Of a stretch of 64,000 bases of DNA, positions 45,307-55,045 are shown in pieces (the stretch's first letter is position 1; each line of letters opens with the position of its first letter). The notes beneath the pieces were generated by a model. It was given only the letters and a program-made list of their open reading frames with translations. It had not been told where the DNA came from and searched no databases. This DNA is from an uncultured Romboutsia sp. (GTDB taxonomy: Bacteria; Bacillota; Clostridia; Peptostreptococcales; Peptostreptococcaceae). The translations under genes were made by a program, and so were the position numbers. The DNA lies in NCBI GenBank assembly GCA_937880075.1, contig CALFLM010000059.1:77426-141425 (forward strand), in the 5' to 3' direction.

Positions 45307-45627
45307 CTATTTTAATAATTCTTTTTCTATTGATTTATAGAAGTTTTCCATCATATTATTAAATTCTTTTGTTTTTTGTATATAATTTGATACCACTGGT
45401 AAATTAAAAAAATCATTGTAATCTCTATTTAATTGATTAACCTTTTTAGAGGCATCCTCTAAAGAATAGTTTGAATATAGATTATTTTTTTTATTAATAT
45501 ACATATCAAATTGTTTTTTTAAGTTTCTATTTTTATCCAATTCTAATTTACTCTTATTCATAGCTTTAAATTCATATGTATTTTTTATAAATGATGCTAC
45601 CTCTTTTGATAATTGATTTATGTTCAT
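45307..45627 (-). CDS. YlbF/YmcA family protein
   Basis: 106 residues, entirely helical. The N-terminus LSKEVASFIKNTYEFKAMNKSKLELDKN fits the YlbF/YmcA (com_ylbF) family, whose Bacillus members form the Y-complex that helps RNase Y and affects competence, sporulation and biofilm. A GGGGGAGG-type site precedes the ATG. Note that rny is in the same window but far away. Which paralogue this is cannot be told. Confidence 0.75.
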   Translation of the reverse strand: MNINQLSKEVASFIKNTYEFKAMNKSKLELDKNRNLKKQFDMYINKKNNLYSNYSLEDASKKVNQLNRDYNDFFNLPVVSNYIQKTKEFNNMMENFYKSIEKELLK

Positions 45628-45791
45628 TTAATAGCCTCCCCCTTAAAAAATTCTATATTATAGTTTATAGTATTAGGGCTTGTAATAGACTAATAATTAT
45701 ATTTAAACGTTTATAAAAGAGTATCAAAATAACTGAAAATTAATAATATATAGTGTTAAATAGAACTTATAAAGAAATATCATTTTTGAAA

Positions 45792-45812
45792 AGGAGGTCT
45801 TTATGACCTCCT
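45792..45812 (-). terminator. Terminator of the pyridoxamine kinase gene
   Basis: AGGAGGTC (45792-45799) / GACCTCCT (45805-45812); read on the minus strand it is followed by TTTT. Confidence 0.7.
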
Positions 45813-46629
45813 AAATTTTTGTTAAATCATTTAAAAACTGTTCAAATCTTATGCCATCGTTTCTATCGTTATTAAACTTAGCACTATACTCAACTACCTT
45901 ATATATAAAATTAGTTGCAGTATTAACACAATATACTAAATCAAATCCTCTGCATATCATAGCACAGAGTATGGAGGTGAATATATCACCTGTTCCACTA
46001 TAAGAGCAGTGATTATATTTTATAGAGGTAAAAAATATTTCATCAGTAGTTTTGTCATAAGCCACATTTGAAATATTATCTCCTTCTAGTATTCCAGTTA
46101 TTATAACTTTGTCAGGACCTAACTTAGAAATATCTTTAGCTATTTCTACAATTTCATTACGTGTAAAATCACGTTTAGTTATATCTCTACCAGTCAAAAA
46201 ACATGCTTCTGTTAAGTTAGGAGTAGTTAAGTTAGATAATTTAACTAACTCTTTAATTTTAAGACAAGATTCTTCATCAAATATAGGATATAATACTCCA
46301 TCATCTCCCATTATTGGATCTACAACAATAAAAGTATTAGGATTATCTTCTATAAATTTAGAAACAATATCTATTTGAGTTATAGATCCTAAAAAGCCAC
46401 TATATATGCAATCAAAATTTACATTTAAATCTTTCCATACTTTATAATAATTAGTCATTTCATCAGTTAAGTCTAAAAAGGTAAATTTAGGATAGCCTGT
46501 CTGACTAGAAAGTATAGATGTTGGAAAAGGACAGCACTGAATCTTTAATGCCGATATTATAGGCAAAGCAACTGATAATGAGCATCTACCAATTCCTGAC
46601 AAATCATTTATTGCAGCTATTTTTTTCAA
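45811..46629 (-). CDS. Pyridoxamine/pyridoxal kinase
   Basis: Ribokinase-family vitamin B6 kinase for PLP salvage. The N-terminus MKKIAAINDLSGIGRCSLS matches PdxY/PdxK-like kinases; VDPIMGDDG is the substrate/Mg segment and YSGTGDIF holds the anion hole with the catalytic Asp. 272 residues from the TTG at 46629, which follows GGAGGTG; the ATG at 46671 lies upstream of that site. Single gene. Confidence 0.88.
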   Translation of the reverse strand: MKKIAAINDLSGIGRCSLSVALPIISALKIQCCPFPTSILSSQTGYPKFTFLDLTDEMTNYYKVWKDLNVNFDCIYSGFLGSITQIDIVSKFIEDNPNTFIVVDPIMGDDGVLYPIFDEESCLKIKELVKLSNLTTPNLTEACFLTGRDITKRDFTRNEIVEIAKDISKLGPDKVIITGILEGDNISNVAYDKTTDEIFFTSIKYNHCSYSGTGDIFTSILCAMICRGFDLVYCVNTATNFIYKVVEYSAKFNNDRNDGIRFEQFLNDLTKI

Positions 46630-46827
46630 ATTATATAGCACCTCCGTAAATTTTAAAGAAATCATACGCAATTTATGTATCTATATAATTATACAATATA
46701 TCTAAAAAAAATATAAACTAAATGAAAAATAGTTATTTATTTTATAAATTTATTTGGACATAATAATATAAAATAAAAAAGAATTTATAATAGGCAATAT
46801 ATGTACTATTTATCAGGAGGTGTAATT

Positions 46828-47967
46828 TTGAGTAGACTCAAATTTAAAAATAAGTACATTAAAATTATAGTTATGTCTTTGTGTTTAATTTTAGGCTTTG
46901 GTTTAATAACATTGAAATTAAATTCAAAGGTAAGTGAAATAGAAGCTATAAAAATAGATGAAGATGATCAGATAAAGCAACAATATCAACTTCTTTTAGA
47001 AAATTTATTTGACTATAGAAATAAAGCGATATTAGAGCAAAATGAAGAGATATTAAAAGAACTTTATGATATTGATAAAAAGACAGGGCTTTGGGCATAT
47101 GAACATGAAGTAGAAAAAATGAAGTATTTAAAAAATTGGTCTAGCAAACAAGGGGTAACTTTTAATGATATAAAAACAAAAGTAAAAATAAGAAAAGTAA
47201 AGGAAAAAGAAACTGATTTATATGGGATAATATGTAATGTTGCTACAGATTATAATTATTCTTATGAAAATGAAAAAGATGTGAAAAATGTATTTAGAAT
47301 AGGTACAGAACACTACCTAAATGTAAAAATAAAGGATAATCAATATATAATAACTAAAGAATGGTATACTGATCCATTTGCAGATTCTTTAAATTTAGAA
47401 AACATTAAATCTGATGATATAAGAAGTTATATATTCACTCAACAAAAACCTGATATTCAATTGACACAAGAACAACAAAAGGCTATAGACTATGCTCATA
47501 GATATTGTGGAGTTTCAACTGAAGAAGAATATGAGTTTAAGTTTAACAAAGAATATAAAAACTTTAATCCAGATGGAGGAGATTGTGCAAACTTTGCATC
47601 ACAAATAATGTATGAGAGTGGAAGATTTAAGAAAAACTCTATATGGAATTATAACAACTGTGATGGAACAAAGGCTTGGGTGAATGCACAAGGATTTAAA
47701 AACTATATATTAAATAGTGGTAGAGGTAGCTTAATAAGTAAAGGTTCATATGAAGAGACATATAAAGAATCTTATAATTTAAGGCCAGGTGATTTTGTGG
47801 CATATGAAAAAGGTGGAAGAATAACACATGTATCTACAGTAACAGGAGTAGATTCTAAAGGATATCCTTTGGTAACTTGTCATAATACTGATAGACTATC
47901 AGTACCATGGGATTTAGGTTGGAGCAATAAAGCTATAAGGTTTCACTTAATAAGAGTTCATTACTAA
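46828..47967 (+). CDS. Secreted protein with C-terminal amidase_6-type domain
   Basis: 379 residues. N-terminal membrane/signal segment (about 10-28), a poorly conserved middle, then a NlpC/CHAP-like cysteine domain: NPDGGDCANFASQ with presumed nucleophile Cys, GDFVAYEKGG, THVSTVTG with His, and a VTCHNTDR ending. Such domains occur in clostridial cell-wall or spore proteins. Start TTG 46828 after AGGAGGTG. Probable extracellular amidase; the substrate is not known. Confidence 0.82.
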   Translation: MSRLKFKNKYIKIIVMSLCLILGFGLITLKLNSKVSEIEAIKIDEDDQIKQQYQLLLENLFDYRNKAILEQNEEILKELYDIDKKTGLWAYEHEVEKMKYLKNWSSKQGVTFNDIKTKVKIRKVKEKETDLYGIICNVATDYNYSYENEKDVKNVFRIGTEHYLNVKIKDNQYIITKEWYTDPFADSLNLENIKSDDIRSYIFTQQKPDIQLTQEQQKAIDYAHRYCGVSTEEEYEFKFNKEYKNFNPDGGDCANFASQIMYESGRFKKNSIWNYNNCDGTKAWVNAQGFKNYILNSGRGSLISKGSYEETYKESYNLRPGDFVAYEKGGRITHVSTVTGVDSKGYPLVTCHNTDRLSVPWDLGWSNKAIRFHLIRVHY

Positions 47968-47989
47968 ATTTTAATAAATTAATTAATAT

Positions 47990-48018
47990 TTGACAAAGAT
48001 ATTTATGTATGATAAAGT
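47990..48018 (+). promoter_or_regulatory. Promoter for the cold-shock gene
   Basis: TTGACA (47990-47995), 17-base spacer, TAAAGT (48013-48018); leader of about 50 bases. Confidence 0.55.
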
Positions 48019-48077
48019 AGTAATAAGGTTACAATAATTGTAGCTAAATAATTGTGTTTTTTTAGGAGGATTTATCA

Positions 48078-48278
48078 ATGAAAACTGGTGTAGTTAAATG
48101 GTTTAACAACGAAAAAGGATTTGGATTTATATCTGTAGAAGGTGAAGGAGATGTTTTCGTACATTTCTCAGCTATAACTGGTGAAGGATACAAGTCTTTA
48201 GAAGAAGGACAATCAGTTCAATTCGACGTAGTTGAAGGAGCTAAAGGTCCTCAAGCTGCTAACGTAGTTAGATTATAA
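48078..48278 (+). CDS. cspA: Cold shock protein (CspA family)
   Basis: 66-residue single cold-shock domain, an RNA chaperone. RNP1 KGFGFISV and RNP2 VFVHFSAI are present. Strong GGAGG site; codons are more GC-ending (AAC, TTC) than in neighbours, consistent with high expression. Own promoter and terminator. Confidence 0.97.
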   Translation: MKTGVVKWFNNEKGFGFISVEGEGDVFVHFSAITGEGYKSLEEGQSVQFDVVEGAKGPQAANVVRL

Positions 48279-48323
48279 TCTAAAGTTCATATATATTAGT
48301 AATTCTAGTAATATGTGAAACAC

Positions 48324-48348
48324 AGCCGCCTATAAGCGGCTTTTTTAA
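48324..48348 (+). terminator. Intrinsic terminator after cspA
   Basis: AGCCGC / GCGGCT (48324-48341) followed by six T. Confidence 0.9.
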
Positions 48349-48496
48349 TTTGAATAAATTTTCATATAAATATATTTAAATTTAAAAATAGCACTAAATG
48401 TGTTAAAATTAGCTTAGAAAAGATATTTGAATATACCAGATAGATTAAAAATTTTGATTAGCATATATTATATATGAGTATATGGAGGTATAAATA

Positions 48497-48901
48497 GTGA
48501 ATATATTATTTTTTTTGACACCAAAAAGTGAAGTGGCATACATATACGAAGACTACACAATGAGACAAGCTTTAGAGAAGATGGAGTATCATAGATATTC
48601 ATCTATTCCAATTATAAATAAAGAGGGGAAGTATGTTGGAACAATTACTGAAGGAGACTTGCTATGGACTTTAAAAAATGAGTTTTCTCTAGACTTAAAA
48701 TCTATAGAAGATATCCCAATAACAGATGTTAAAAGAAGAAAAGATAATAGACCTGTGTCTATAGATGCTAATATAGAAGACTTAATATCAAAGTCTATGA
48801 ATCAAAACTTTGTTCCAGTTGTAGATGATAAAGATACGTTTATAGGTATAATTAAAAGAAGAGATATTATTGAATATTGTTACGATAAAATAAAAGCCTA
48901 G
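48497..48901 (+). CDS. Tandem CBS-domain protein
   Basis: 134 residues made of a pair of CBS motifs: MRQALEKMEYHRYSSIPIINKEGKYVGTITEGDL and SKSMNQNFVPVVDDKDTFIGIIKRRDI. Such Bateman modules bind adenosyl nucleotides and regulate a partner. No catalytic domain is attached. GTG start after GGAGG. The partner is not apparent locally. Confidence 0.88.
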   Translation: MNILFFLTPKSEVAYIYEDYTMRQALEKMEYHRYSSIPIINKEGKYVGTITEGDLLWTLKNEFSLDLKSIEDIPITDVKRRKDNRPVSIDANIEDLISKSMNQNFVPVVDDKDTFIGIIKRRDIIEYCYDKIKA

Positions 48902-48920
48902 TTACATAACTAGGCTTTTA
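48891..48920. terminator. Bidirectional terminator
   Basis: TAAAAGCCTAGTTA (48891-48904) / TAACTAGGCTTTTA (48907-48920) between convergent genes. Confidence 0.85.
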
Positions 48921-48923
48921 TTA

Positions 48924-49679
48924 TTAAGCATGATACTTAACAGTATTGTTGTATTTAGATTTTAAGTTATTTAATTCTTTATTATAAGTTTCGCTTTGCT
49001 TTTGATACATTAAACTTCTTTCTATTTCGTTTTTAACCTCTTCGTATTCAGATTCTCCACCAGCTTGTATATTTTCTAATTTTATTAGGTGATATCCGAA
49101 TTGAGTTTTAACAGGTCCAGATACTTCACCGTTTTTCATGTTGAATACAGCTTCTTCAAATTCTGGAACCATTTGACCTCTAGTGAAAGTACCCAAATCT
49201 CCACTAGCATCTTTAGATGGACAAGTAGAATGAGCTGATGCAGCAGCTTCAAAAGTCAATTCATTTTTATTTATTTTATTTAATATATCATTAGCCAATT
49301 CTTCAGAATCTACTAATATATGTTTAGCAGATGCTGATTCAGGTTTATTAAATTTAGCCTTATTAGCTTCAAAGAAAGCTTTCTTTTCTTCTTCAGTTAG
49401 AGTAACATTAGATAAAACTTTGTTTATAGCATATTGCTTTAACATATTTTCTTCAATTTTTTTCATTTCAGCTTTGAAATCTTCGTCATTATGTAGTTGG
49501 TCTTCTTTAGCTTGCATATAGAATAACTCTTGGTTAACTAAATCTTCTAATAGTTGTTTTTTACCTTCTTCAGTTTGAAAATGTATAGCTTGATATGGAT
49601 CTAAACTTTTTAAAGCACTTTCAACGTCTAAATTAGTTATTTCTTTTTCTCCAACTGTAGCTAAAATCTTTTTTTCCAT
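48924..49679 (-). CDS. Parvulin-type peptidyl-prolyl isomerase, cytosolic
   Basis: 251 residues. An N-terminal SurA-like helical part (VGEKEITNLDVESALKSL) is followed by a rotamase domain at about 115-205 (SAKHILV, GDLGTFTRGQMVPEFEEAVF, TQFGYHLIKL). No signal peptide, unlike PrsA, so it should act in the cytoplasm on proline isomerisation and folding. GGAGT site upstream. Client proteins unknown. Confidence 0.92.
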   Translation of the reverse strand: MEKKILATVGEKEITNLDVESALKSLDPYQAIHFQTEEGKKQLLEDLVNQELFYMQAKEDQLHNDEDFKAEMKKIEENMLKQYAINKVLSNVTLTEEEKKAFFEANKAKFNKPESASAKHILVDSEELANDILNKINKNELTFEAAASAHSTCPSKDASGDLGTFTRGQMVPEFEEAVFNMKNGEVSGPVKTQFGYHLIKLENIQAGGESEYEEVKNEIERSLMYQKQSETYNKELNNLKSKYNNTVKYHA

Positions 49680-49779
49680 AATAGTGACTCCTTTATTTTA
49701 TTAATAGTATCTTTTAATATAAATAATATCAGAAAAAAGCATATATGTCTAATATTTCCAATAAGCTAAAAATTATGTA

Positions 49780-50187
49780 TTAATATCTAAACGTTATAAC
49801 TAGAAGCAATAAGGCTCCTAGTACTCCAACAAGACCTTCTTCGATTTTATATTTAAATAGCTTAGTATATGATAAATATAAATATATAAATACAAAAATT
49901 ACTTTCAATGCTAGAAAGAATAGACTAGTAGGAAATAGTAATAAGCTAAATAATGTAAAAATAAATGCAGCTATAGTACTTATTCTATAATATAGAGTTA
50001 TAGATTTTATATTATCCTTAAAAAATATGATTACTGGTACGTAAATTAAAGTTGCAATACAATATAATGTTACTAAAGTAGAGGTTATAAACGGATCAGA
50101 AACAAAAACTAATTCATACCAAATTATTGGCCAGAAAGAGAGAAATAAAAATTTAAAATAATTATCAACGAACTTAGTATTTATCAT
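49780..50187 (-). CDS. Small membrane protein, unknown
   Basis: Not recognised. From the ATG at 50187 (AAAGGA about 9 bases upstream) it is 135 residues with four likely membrane helices and a short final tail. Upstream in-frame ATGs at 50253 and 50205 lack a ribosome site. Single gene on the minus strand. Confidence 0.65.
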   Translation of the reverse strand: MINTKFVDNYFKFLFLSFWPIIWYELVFVSDPFITSTLVTLYCIATLIYVPVIIFFKDNIKSITLYYRISTIAAFIFTLFSLLLFPTSLFFLALKVIFVFIYLYLSYTKLFKYKIEEGLVGVLGALLLLVITFRY

Positions 50188-50354
50188 TATAATATATCCT
50201 TTCATAGTTATTAAGTAATAAATGTTATAGCATAGAGTATTAAAATTTATCAAATGTGAAATATTAAATATTTTATATAATATATATTATTATATACGAA
50301 AATAATTAGTCGTAACACATTTTAAATTAAAATAATAATATAGGGGGAGAGTAT

Positions 50355-50612
50355 ATGTACAGATATTACACAAAAGGTGTATGTTCAAAGTCTATTTTAA
50401 TGGATATAGAAGATAATGTATTGAAAGACGTTATATTTGAAGGTGGATGTAGCGGCAATTTAATTGGTATAAAACATTTGATAGAAGGTAAATCAATAGA
50501 TGAAATAATTAAAGAGCTTGAGGATATACCCTGCAAAAATAGAGGAACATCTTGCCCAGATCAGCTTGCTAATGCTCTTAAAATTTATAAAAAATATGTT
50601 CTTAATAAATAA
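50355..50612 (+). CDS. TSCPD domain protein (TIGR03905 type)
   Basis: 85 residues: starts YRYYTKGVCSKSI, has GGCSGNLIGI and ends with GTSCPDQLANAL. The same TSCPD segment is the C-terminal domain of class II ribonucleotide reductases, where its cysteines bind metal. As a stand-alone protein its role is unknown. GGGGGAG site. Confidence 0.88.
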   Translation: MYRYYTKGVCSKSILMDIEDNVLKDVIFEGGCSGNLIGIKHLIEGKSIDEIIKELEDIPCKNRGTSCPDQLANALKIYKKYVLNK

Positions 50613-50642
50613 ATAAACTTCTACTTTAAGTAGAAGTTTATT
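50612..50642. terminator. Bidirectional terminator
   Basis: AATAAACTTCTACTT (50612-50626) / AAGTAGAAGTTTATT (50628-50642). Confidence 0.85.
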
Positions 50643-51093
50643 GTTTGTTAACTAATATAGCTATTTTAGCATCTGGGTTGTAACTAACTTGAACTATTTG
50701 ATTTTTCTTAAGGTTTTCAAAGTCTTCTCCACCATAAGCTATTTGTAATTTAACAGGAAGTTTTCCTTGTTTTATTATAGCGATGTATTCATTTTTACCT
50801 TTTTTCTCAAGGTTGATTAAGTTACCTACATAAGGTTTAAAGTTTTGGTATTTTTTACTACTATTTTTTATGTAGAAATAAGTGCCAATAGCTATTAATA
50901 TATTTACTAATAATGTAATCCAACCTGATGTTTTAGTCATTATTCCAGCCAATAATACAACTACCATTAAAATAATAGGAACGATAGCTTTCTTTAAAAG
51001 TAATTTTCCCATTATTTCATTAGCTTTTTTTTCTGGACCAGTCATTGTTTTTGATCTAGCGAAAGATTCTGCAAATTTGTTTGTGAATCCCAT
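50638..51093 (-). CDS. Membrane protein with C-terminal OB/SH3-like part, unknown
   Basis: Not recognised. 151 residues: a helical N-terminus rich in Lys/Ala (1-32), two adjacent membrane helices (37-72), then a soluble beta-rich 75 residues (YEAIIKQGKLPVKL-like). GGAGG site. No operon partner. Confidence 0.68.
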   Translation of the reverse strand: MGFTNKFAESFARSKTMTGPEKKANEIMGKLLLKKAIVPIILMVVVLLAGIMTKTSGWITLLVNILIAIGTYFYIKNSSKKYQNFKPYVGNLINLEKKGKNEYIAIIKQGKLPVKLQIAYGGEDFENLKKNQIVQVSYNPDAKIAILVNKQ

Positions 51094-51318
51094 ATTATTC
51101 CTCCTAATCCTGATAATTACTTATTAATTATTGCTATTTTGATTAAAACTAAAAAAAATCTTTGTATTTATTATATACAAGTTTTATATTAACATTTATA
51201 TTTAATCAAATCAAAATATATTAATTATTTTATCATAAAATTATAAAAAAAGAAATAAACCAAACAATAAAATATACTAAAATAGTAAGATAAAAATACC
51301 TTACTATTTTAATAGCAA

Positions 51319-51666
51319 TTATTTAACTGCTGCAATAATACTTATTTCAACTAATAAGCATTCTCTAGCCATTTTAGCCTCAACACATGCTCTAGCAGGT
51401 GCAAATCCCTTTTCAACCCATGCATCCCAAACTGAATTCATATCTTTAAAATCATTAGCTATATCTTTTAAGTATATAGTAGCTGATAATATATGGTTTT
51501 TATCAGAACCATATTGATTTAATAAATTTTCTATTTTAGATAAGATAGCAGATGTTTGTTCTTTAACATCACCTTCATCGTGGGTTTGTCCACATAAATA
51601 TAATGTATTGTTGTGAAGAACAACTTTGCTCATTCTCTCTGTAGTTTCAAATCTTTTAATTTCCAT
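51319..51666 (-). CDS. RidA family enamine/imine deaminase
   Basis: 115-residue YjgF/Rid protein that hydrolyses reactive 2-aminoacrylate or related imines. The conserved Arg is in PARACVEAKMA and the C-terminal LVEISIIA strand matches. TTGGAGG site. Cytosolic trimer by family. Which Rid subgroup it is cannot be settled here. Confidence 0.92.
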   Translation of the reverse strand: MEIKRFETTERMSKVVLHNNTLYLCGQTHDEGDVKEQTSAILSKIENLLNQYGSDKNHILSATIYLKDIANDFKDMNSVWDAWVEKGFAPARACVEAKMARECLLVEISIIAAVK

Positions 51667-51906
51667 ATTTATAGACCTCCAAAAATTGTATGTATAAATT
51701 ATATTATATATATATTTAATAATCTATATATTTAGTTAAATTTAGCCATTAAAATATAAAATTTTAGTATAAGGATATAACTAAAATAAGAAATATAAAA
51801 AAATAATAAAGTAAATAATAATATTATTATAAAAATATATAAATCTAATCAATATAAGTATGATATAATTTTAAACAAGCAGAATTTTAGCTAGGAGGAA
51901 CAAAAC

Positions 51907-52497
51907 ATGTCTGACGATAGAATAATTGATTTTAATGATTTAAAGAATAAAGTAAAAGATTCAGATGTTGATAAATTTGAACAATATATATATAATTTAT
52001 ACTTCTCTGTAATGGATGGAAGTATTACTATGGCTGAATTTTCTAGAAAAATTTTTGACTATATGAAAGATAATAATATATCTCAAGAAAAATTTATGAA
52101 TATACAAAAAAAATTCATGGAAAGATATGGAATGGATTCTGAGGAAATAGAAAGGCAACTTAAAAGTTTTGGAATAGATACTTCAATTACAGGAATGAAT
52201 AATATAGATTTAAATAATATAAGTAGTGAAAACTTAGAATCTATTAAAAAGAGTGCCGAATTTTATGAAAAGTATGGAAGTAAAATAACCCCTAAAAGTT
52301 GTATAACTACTTATATAAAAAATGATGTAAATGATATTGAAGTAGTTATAGATCAAGAAAAGATTATGCTTTTTAGTAGCAAGAAAATAAATCTTATGGA
52401 TGCAGAACTTAATGAGTTTTTATTAGCATATAAAAATATGTTCAATAAAAAAATAAAAGTAGTTTTATGTGAAAATTATACAGGATATGATTATTAA
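51907..52497 (+). CDS. DUF3867 family protein
   Basis: 196 residues, soluble. The N-terminus DDRIIDFNDLKNKVKDSDVDKFEQYIY and the helical MAEFSRKIFDYMKDNNISQEKFMNIQKKFMERYG region match the clostridial DUF3867 family, as far as I can recall. No known function. AGGAGG site. Followed directly by repeat copy 2, which acts as its terminator. Confidence 0.78.
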   Translation: MSDDRIIDFNDLKNKVKDSDVDKFEQYIYNLYFSVMDGSITMAEFSRKIFDYMKDNNISQEKFMNIQKKFMERYGMDSEEIERQLKSFGIDTSITGMNNIDLNNISSENLESIKKSAEFYEKYGSKITPKSCITTYIKNDVNDIEVVIDQEKIMLFSSKKINLMDAELNEFLLAYKNMFNKKIKVVLCENYTGYDY

Positions 52498-52610
52498 TAA
52501 AAAAGGGGTTGTCGCATTAAGAGTAAATAATACAATATATAGTTATGCATAATTTGAATTAGCACAACATATTGTATATAATTTTTTTAGTACGACAGCC
52601 CCTTTTTTTA
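52498..52610 (+). repeat. Structured 105-bp repeat, copy 2 (acts as terminator)
   Basis: Near-identical to 30696-30804 in the same orientation. Outer stem GGGGTTGTCG (52505-52514) / CGACAGCCCC (52593-52602) pairs fully, allowing one G-U. Differences from copy 1 at the arms partly preserve pairing. The core includes AGCACAACATATT, also found at 32068. Confidence 0.8.
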
Positions 52611-53243
52611 TTTTATTTCTTTAACAACTTTAATTCCATTTTGTATCATGCTATTTAAAAATACTATATTTAATAATTCAGCAGGATGGACATTATCTAT
52701 ATTATATGTATCAACTAAATTTATTGGAATGATAATATTTTTATTTATATTATTTTGATTAAAGTAAGATTTTAAAGTTATAGCTAATTGATATATGCAT
52801 ATATCAGTACAATCTCCAATAATAATTATGTTATCTGTATTATCAAAGTTTAAATTGTCTAAGGCAAAAAAACCGTTAGTTGAATTTTTCTTAACTATTT
52901 TTAGATTATCTATAGATTTAAGTTCATCAACTATTTCACACTCAATTGTATCTTCAATACAATGAGCGGGATAGCTTAAAAGTTCTATAGATTCTTTTGT
53001 ATGATAATCCGTAAAAGCTATTATATTTCTTATGTCTTTTGATACTGATTTTGTAAAATCAACTATAGGTTTTATAAGCTTTTCTATCCTAGGAGAATAA
53101 AGAGCTCCTTCTTTTGCAAATCCATTATTAATATCTACTATAAATAAATCTGTATTATTTAAATTTAAATCAGATAAATTCATTATAGGTAAACTATCTA
53201 AATTACTTTTTAAAGAGTTCAATTCATTTAATAAATTATTCAT
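52608..53243 (-). CDS. Isochorismatase-family cysteine hydrolase
   Basis: 211 residues. Expected triad: Asp in FIVDINNGFA, Lys in VKKNSTNGF, Cys in GDCTDICIYQLA. The pattern is close to nicotinamidase-like amidohydrolases. The start is the ATG at 53243 after GGGAGTG. The gene sits between the 105-bp repeat and the T-box-controlled yjiH. The substrate could be nicotinamide or another small amide. Confidence 0.85.
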   Translation of the reverse strand: MNNLLNELNSLKSNLDSLPIMNLSDLNLNNTDLFIVDINNGFAKEGALYSPRIEKLIKPIVDFTKSVSKDIRNIIAFTDYHTKESIELLSYPAHCIEDTIECEIVDELKSIDNLKIVKKNSTNGFFALDNLNFDNTDNIIIIGDCTDICIYQLAITLKSYFNQNNINKNIIIPINLVDTYNIDNVHPAELLNIVFLNSMIQNGIKVVKEIK

Positions 53244-53322
53244 ATATAAACACTCCCAATACATATTTTACTTAAGATTTTACAAAATAATATTTATCAA
53301 GTCAATATTTCTGTAAACACAT

Positions 53323-53358
53323 AAAAAGTTATTTCTATTTGCATAGAAATAACTTTTT
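53323..53358 (-). terminator. Terminator after yjiH
   Basis: AAAAAGTTATTTCTAT (53323-53338) / ATAGAAATAACTTTTT (53343-53358), perfect 16-bp stem with 4-base loop. Confidence 0.9.
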
Positions 53359-53362
53359 ATAA

Positions 53363-54745
53363 TTATAGACTAAATATTAATTTTGCAACAATCGTTATTA
53401 TAGGTAGAGATATTAGCGTACGCACTATAAATACTACAAACAAGTCTTTTAATTTAAGTGGAATATCTGATTTTAATATAACTGCTCCAGTTTCAGTTAA
53501 GTATATTAATTGAGTTATAGATAATGTACCTATTATAAATTGTGTTATTTGACTTATTTCATTTCCAGATACCATTATTGATGGTAAGAACATATCTGTA
53601 AATCCTACTAATACAGCAGGTGCAGCAGCTGTTGCATCAGGTATTCCTAATAATTTAAGTATAAATACTACTGGTATTGATATAATATTGAAAAATGGAG
53701 TAAATTCTGCAACTATTAAAGCTAATGTACCCCAAGCCATAACAAGAGGTAAAAGTGCTAAGTACATATCTATTACAGTTTTGAATCCATTTATCATAAT
53801 TTCTTTAAACGATGGAGCAGTAGAAGCTCTATTTAGTGCTTTTTTTAGGCCGAAGCTAAATAGATTAGTTCCTGATGAAACTACTTCTTCTTTTAAATGA
53901 TTAACATTGTTATAAGTAGAATCATCAAATTTATTTAACGGATATATACGAGGCATAATTAAAGCACAAACTAATGATGCAAGACATACTGTTAAATAAA
54001 ATGGAACAAACATTGGCATAAATCCTAATTGATCCGCTATAACTGTTGAGAACGGTAGAGAAACTAAAGAGAAACAAACCGAAATTATACATGCCTCTTT
54101 AGCGGTATAAAAGCCTTGTTTATATTGAGTATCAGTAATCATTATTCCTAAAGTCCCATCTCCAAGCCAAGATGAAATTGCATCTATAGCAGCACGACCT
54201 GGAACTTTAAATAACTTATACATAGACTTAGATATTAAAGTTCCAAGTAAATCCATAAGTCCGAAATCAACAACTAGTGGTAATAAAAATCCAGATACTA
54301 AAAATATTGCAAGTAAGCTAGGTAATAAACCAAGAACAACTTCACCAGTAAGTTCTGAATGTATAATTTCAGGTCCGACTTTAAACACCGTCATAAATAT
54401 AAATAGTGCCCCTAATAGTCTAAATACAAGCCATAGTGGAGATACATTTAAAACATTATTTATAAATTCACTTTTTATATTTATAAATTTACTGATAATT
54501 GATAATACAGCAGATGCAAGTATAACAATTAAGGCGATATTAGTAAGATAGTCAGCAGCAATTATTTTTATTAATTCTGCTAAAAATCCGATTCCTATAT
54601 TAATAGGAGATAAACCATCAAGTTTAAATAAGCTACCATATGGAAGTGGTATTACAAATAATAATAGCCCAAATAATGATGGTATTAAAAACTTAAATAA
54701 GTTTTTACTTTGATTTTCATTTGTTGATACAATAGTTTTTTCCAT
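53363..54745 (-). CDS. yjiH: YjiH family membrane transporter
   Basis: 460 residues, about ten membrane helices, nucleoside-recognition/gate-like repeat. Clear segments are PLVVDFGLMDLLGTL, SSWLGDGTLGIMITDTQY and MVSGNEISQITQFIIGTLS. In Escherichia coli yjiH-yjiG-iadA link this family to isoaspartyl dipeptide use. Here it follows a T-box leader whose specifier reads as lysine, so a role in uptake or export of a charged-amino-acid compound is inferred. Strong GGGAGG site; own promoter and terminator. Confidence 0.85.
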   Translation of the reverse strand: MEKTIVSTNENQSKNLFKFLIPSLFGLLLFVIPLPYGSLFKLDGLSPINIGIGFLAELIKIIAADYLTNIALIVILASAVLSIISKFINIKSEFINNVLNVSPLWLVFRLLGALFIFMTVFKVGPEIIHSELTGEVVLGLLPSLLAIFLVSGFLLPLVVDFGLMDLLGTLISKSMYKLFKVPGRAAIDAISSWLGDGTLGIMITDTQYKQGFYTAKEACIISVCFSLVSLPFSTVIADQLGFMPMFVPFYLTVCLASLVCALIMPRIYPLNKFDDSTYNNVNHLKEEVVSSGTNLFSFGLKKALNRASTAPSFKEIMINGFKTVIDMYLALLPLVMAWGTLALIVAEFTPFFNIISIPVVFILKLLGIPDATAAAPAVLVGFTDMFLPSIMVSGNEISQITQFIIGTLSITQLIYLTETGAVILKSDIPLKLKDLFVVFIVRTLISLPIITIVAKLIFSL

Positions 54746-54784
54746 AAATATTCCTCCCTTTTATTAAATATTAGTAAAAATTTA

Positions 54785-55040
54785 TAATAAAAAAGTCTCT
54801 TGGTTAAAAACCAAGAGACGAAATACCCGCGTTACCACTCTAATTAATAAAACATATAAATATGCTTTATTCACTCAAATCTGTTAAGGCTAGATAGCCT
54901 GTTACCATACTTAGTTTCAGGTAACATTCTCAAAAGCTCTTTTCCATTAAACTTCATTACCAAGCTTCCACCATCCTTGGCTCTCTATAAAATCCACTTA
55001 ATTTACTCTCTTTATCACTGAATTTAATATATTAACTTTT
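54785..55040 (-). promoter_or_regulatory. T-box leader (probably lysine-specific) controlling yjiH
   Basis: On the minus strand the T-box core reads AGAGTGGTAACGCGGG (54826-54841). It is followed by terminator arms GTCTCTTGGTT / AACCAAGAGAC (54795-54819) and T residues. Stem I has the AGAGAG bulge, a CCAAG/CTTGG apical stem, and GAA followed by AAG (54939-54941) ahead of the CTTTTGAG end. AAG or the overlapping AAA would specify lysine; the exact register needs folding. Confidence 0.85.
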
Positions 55041-55045
55041 CTAAT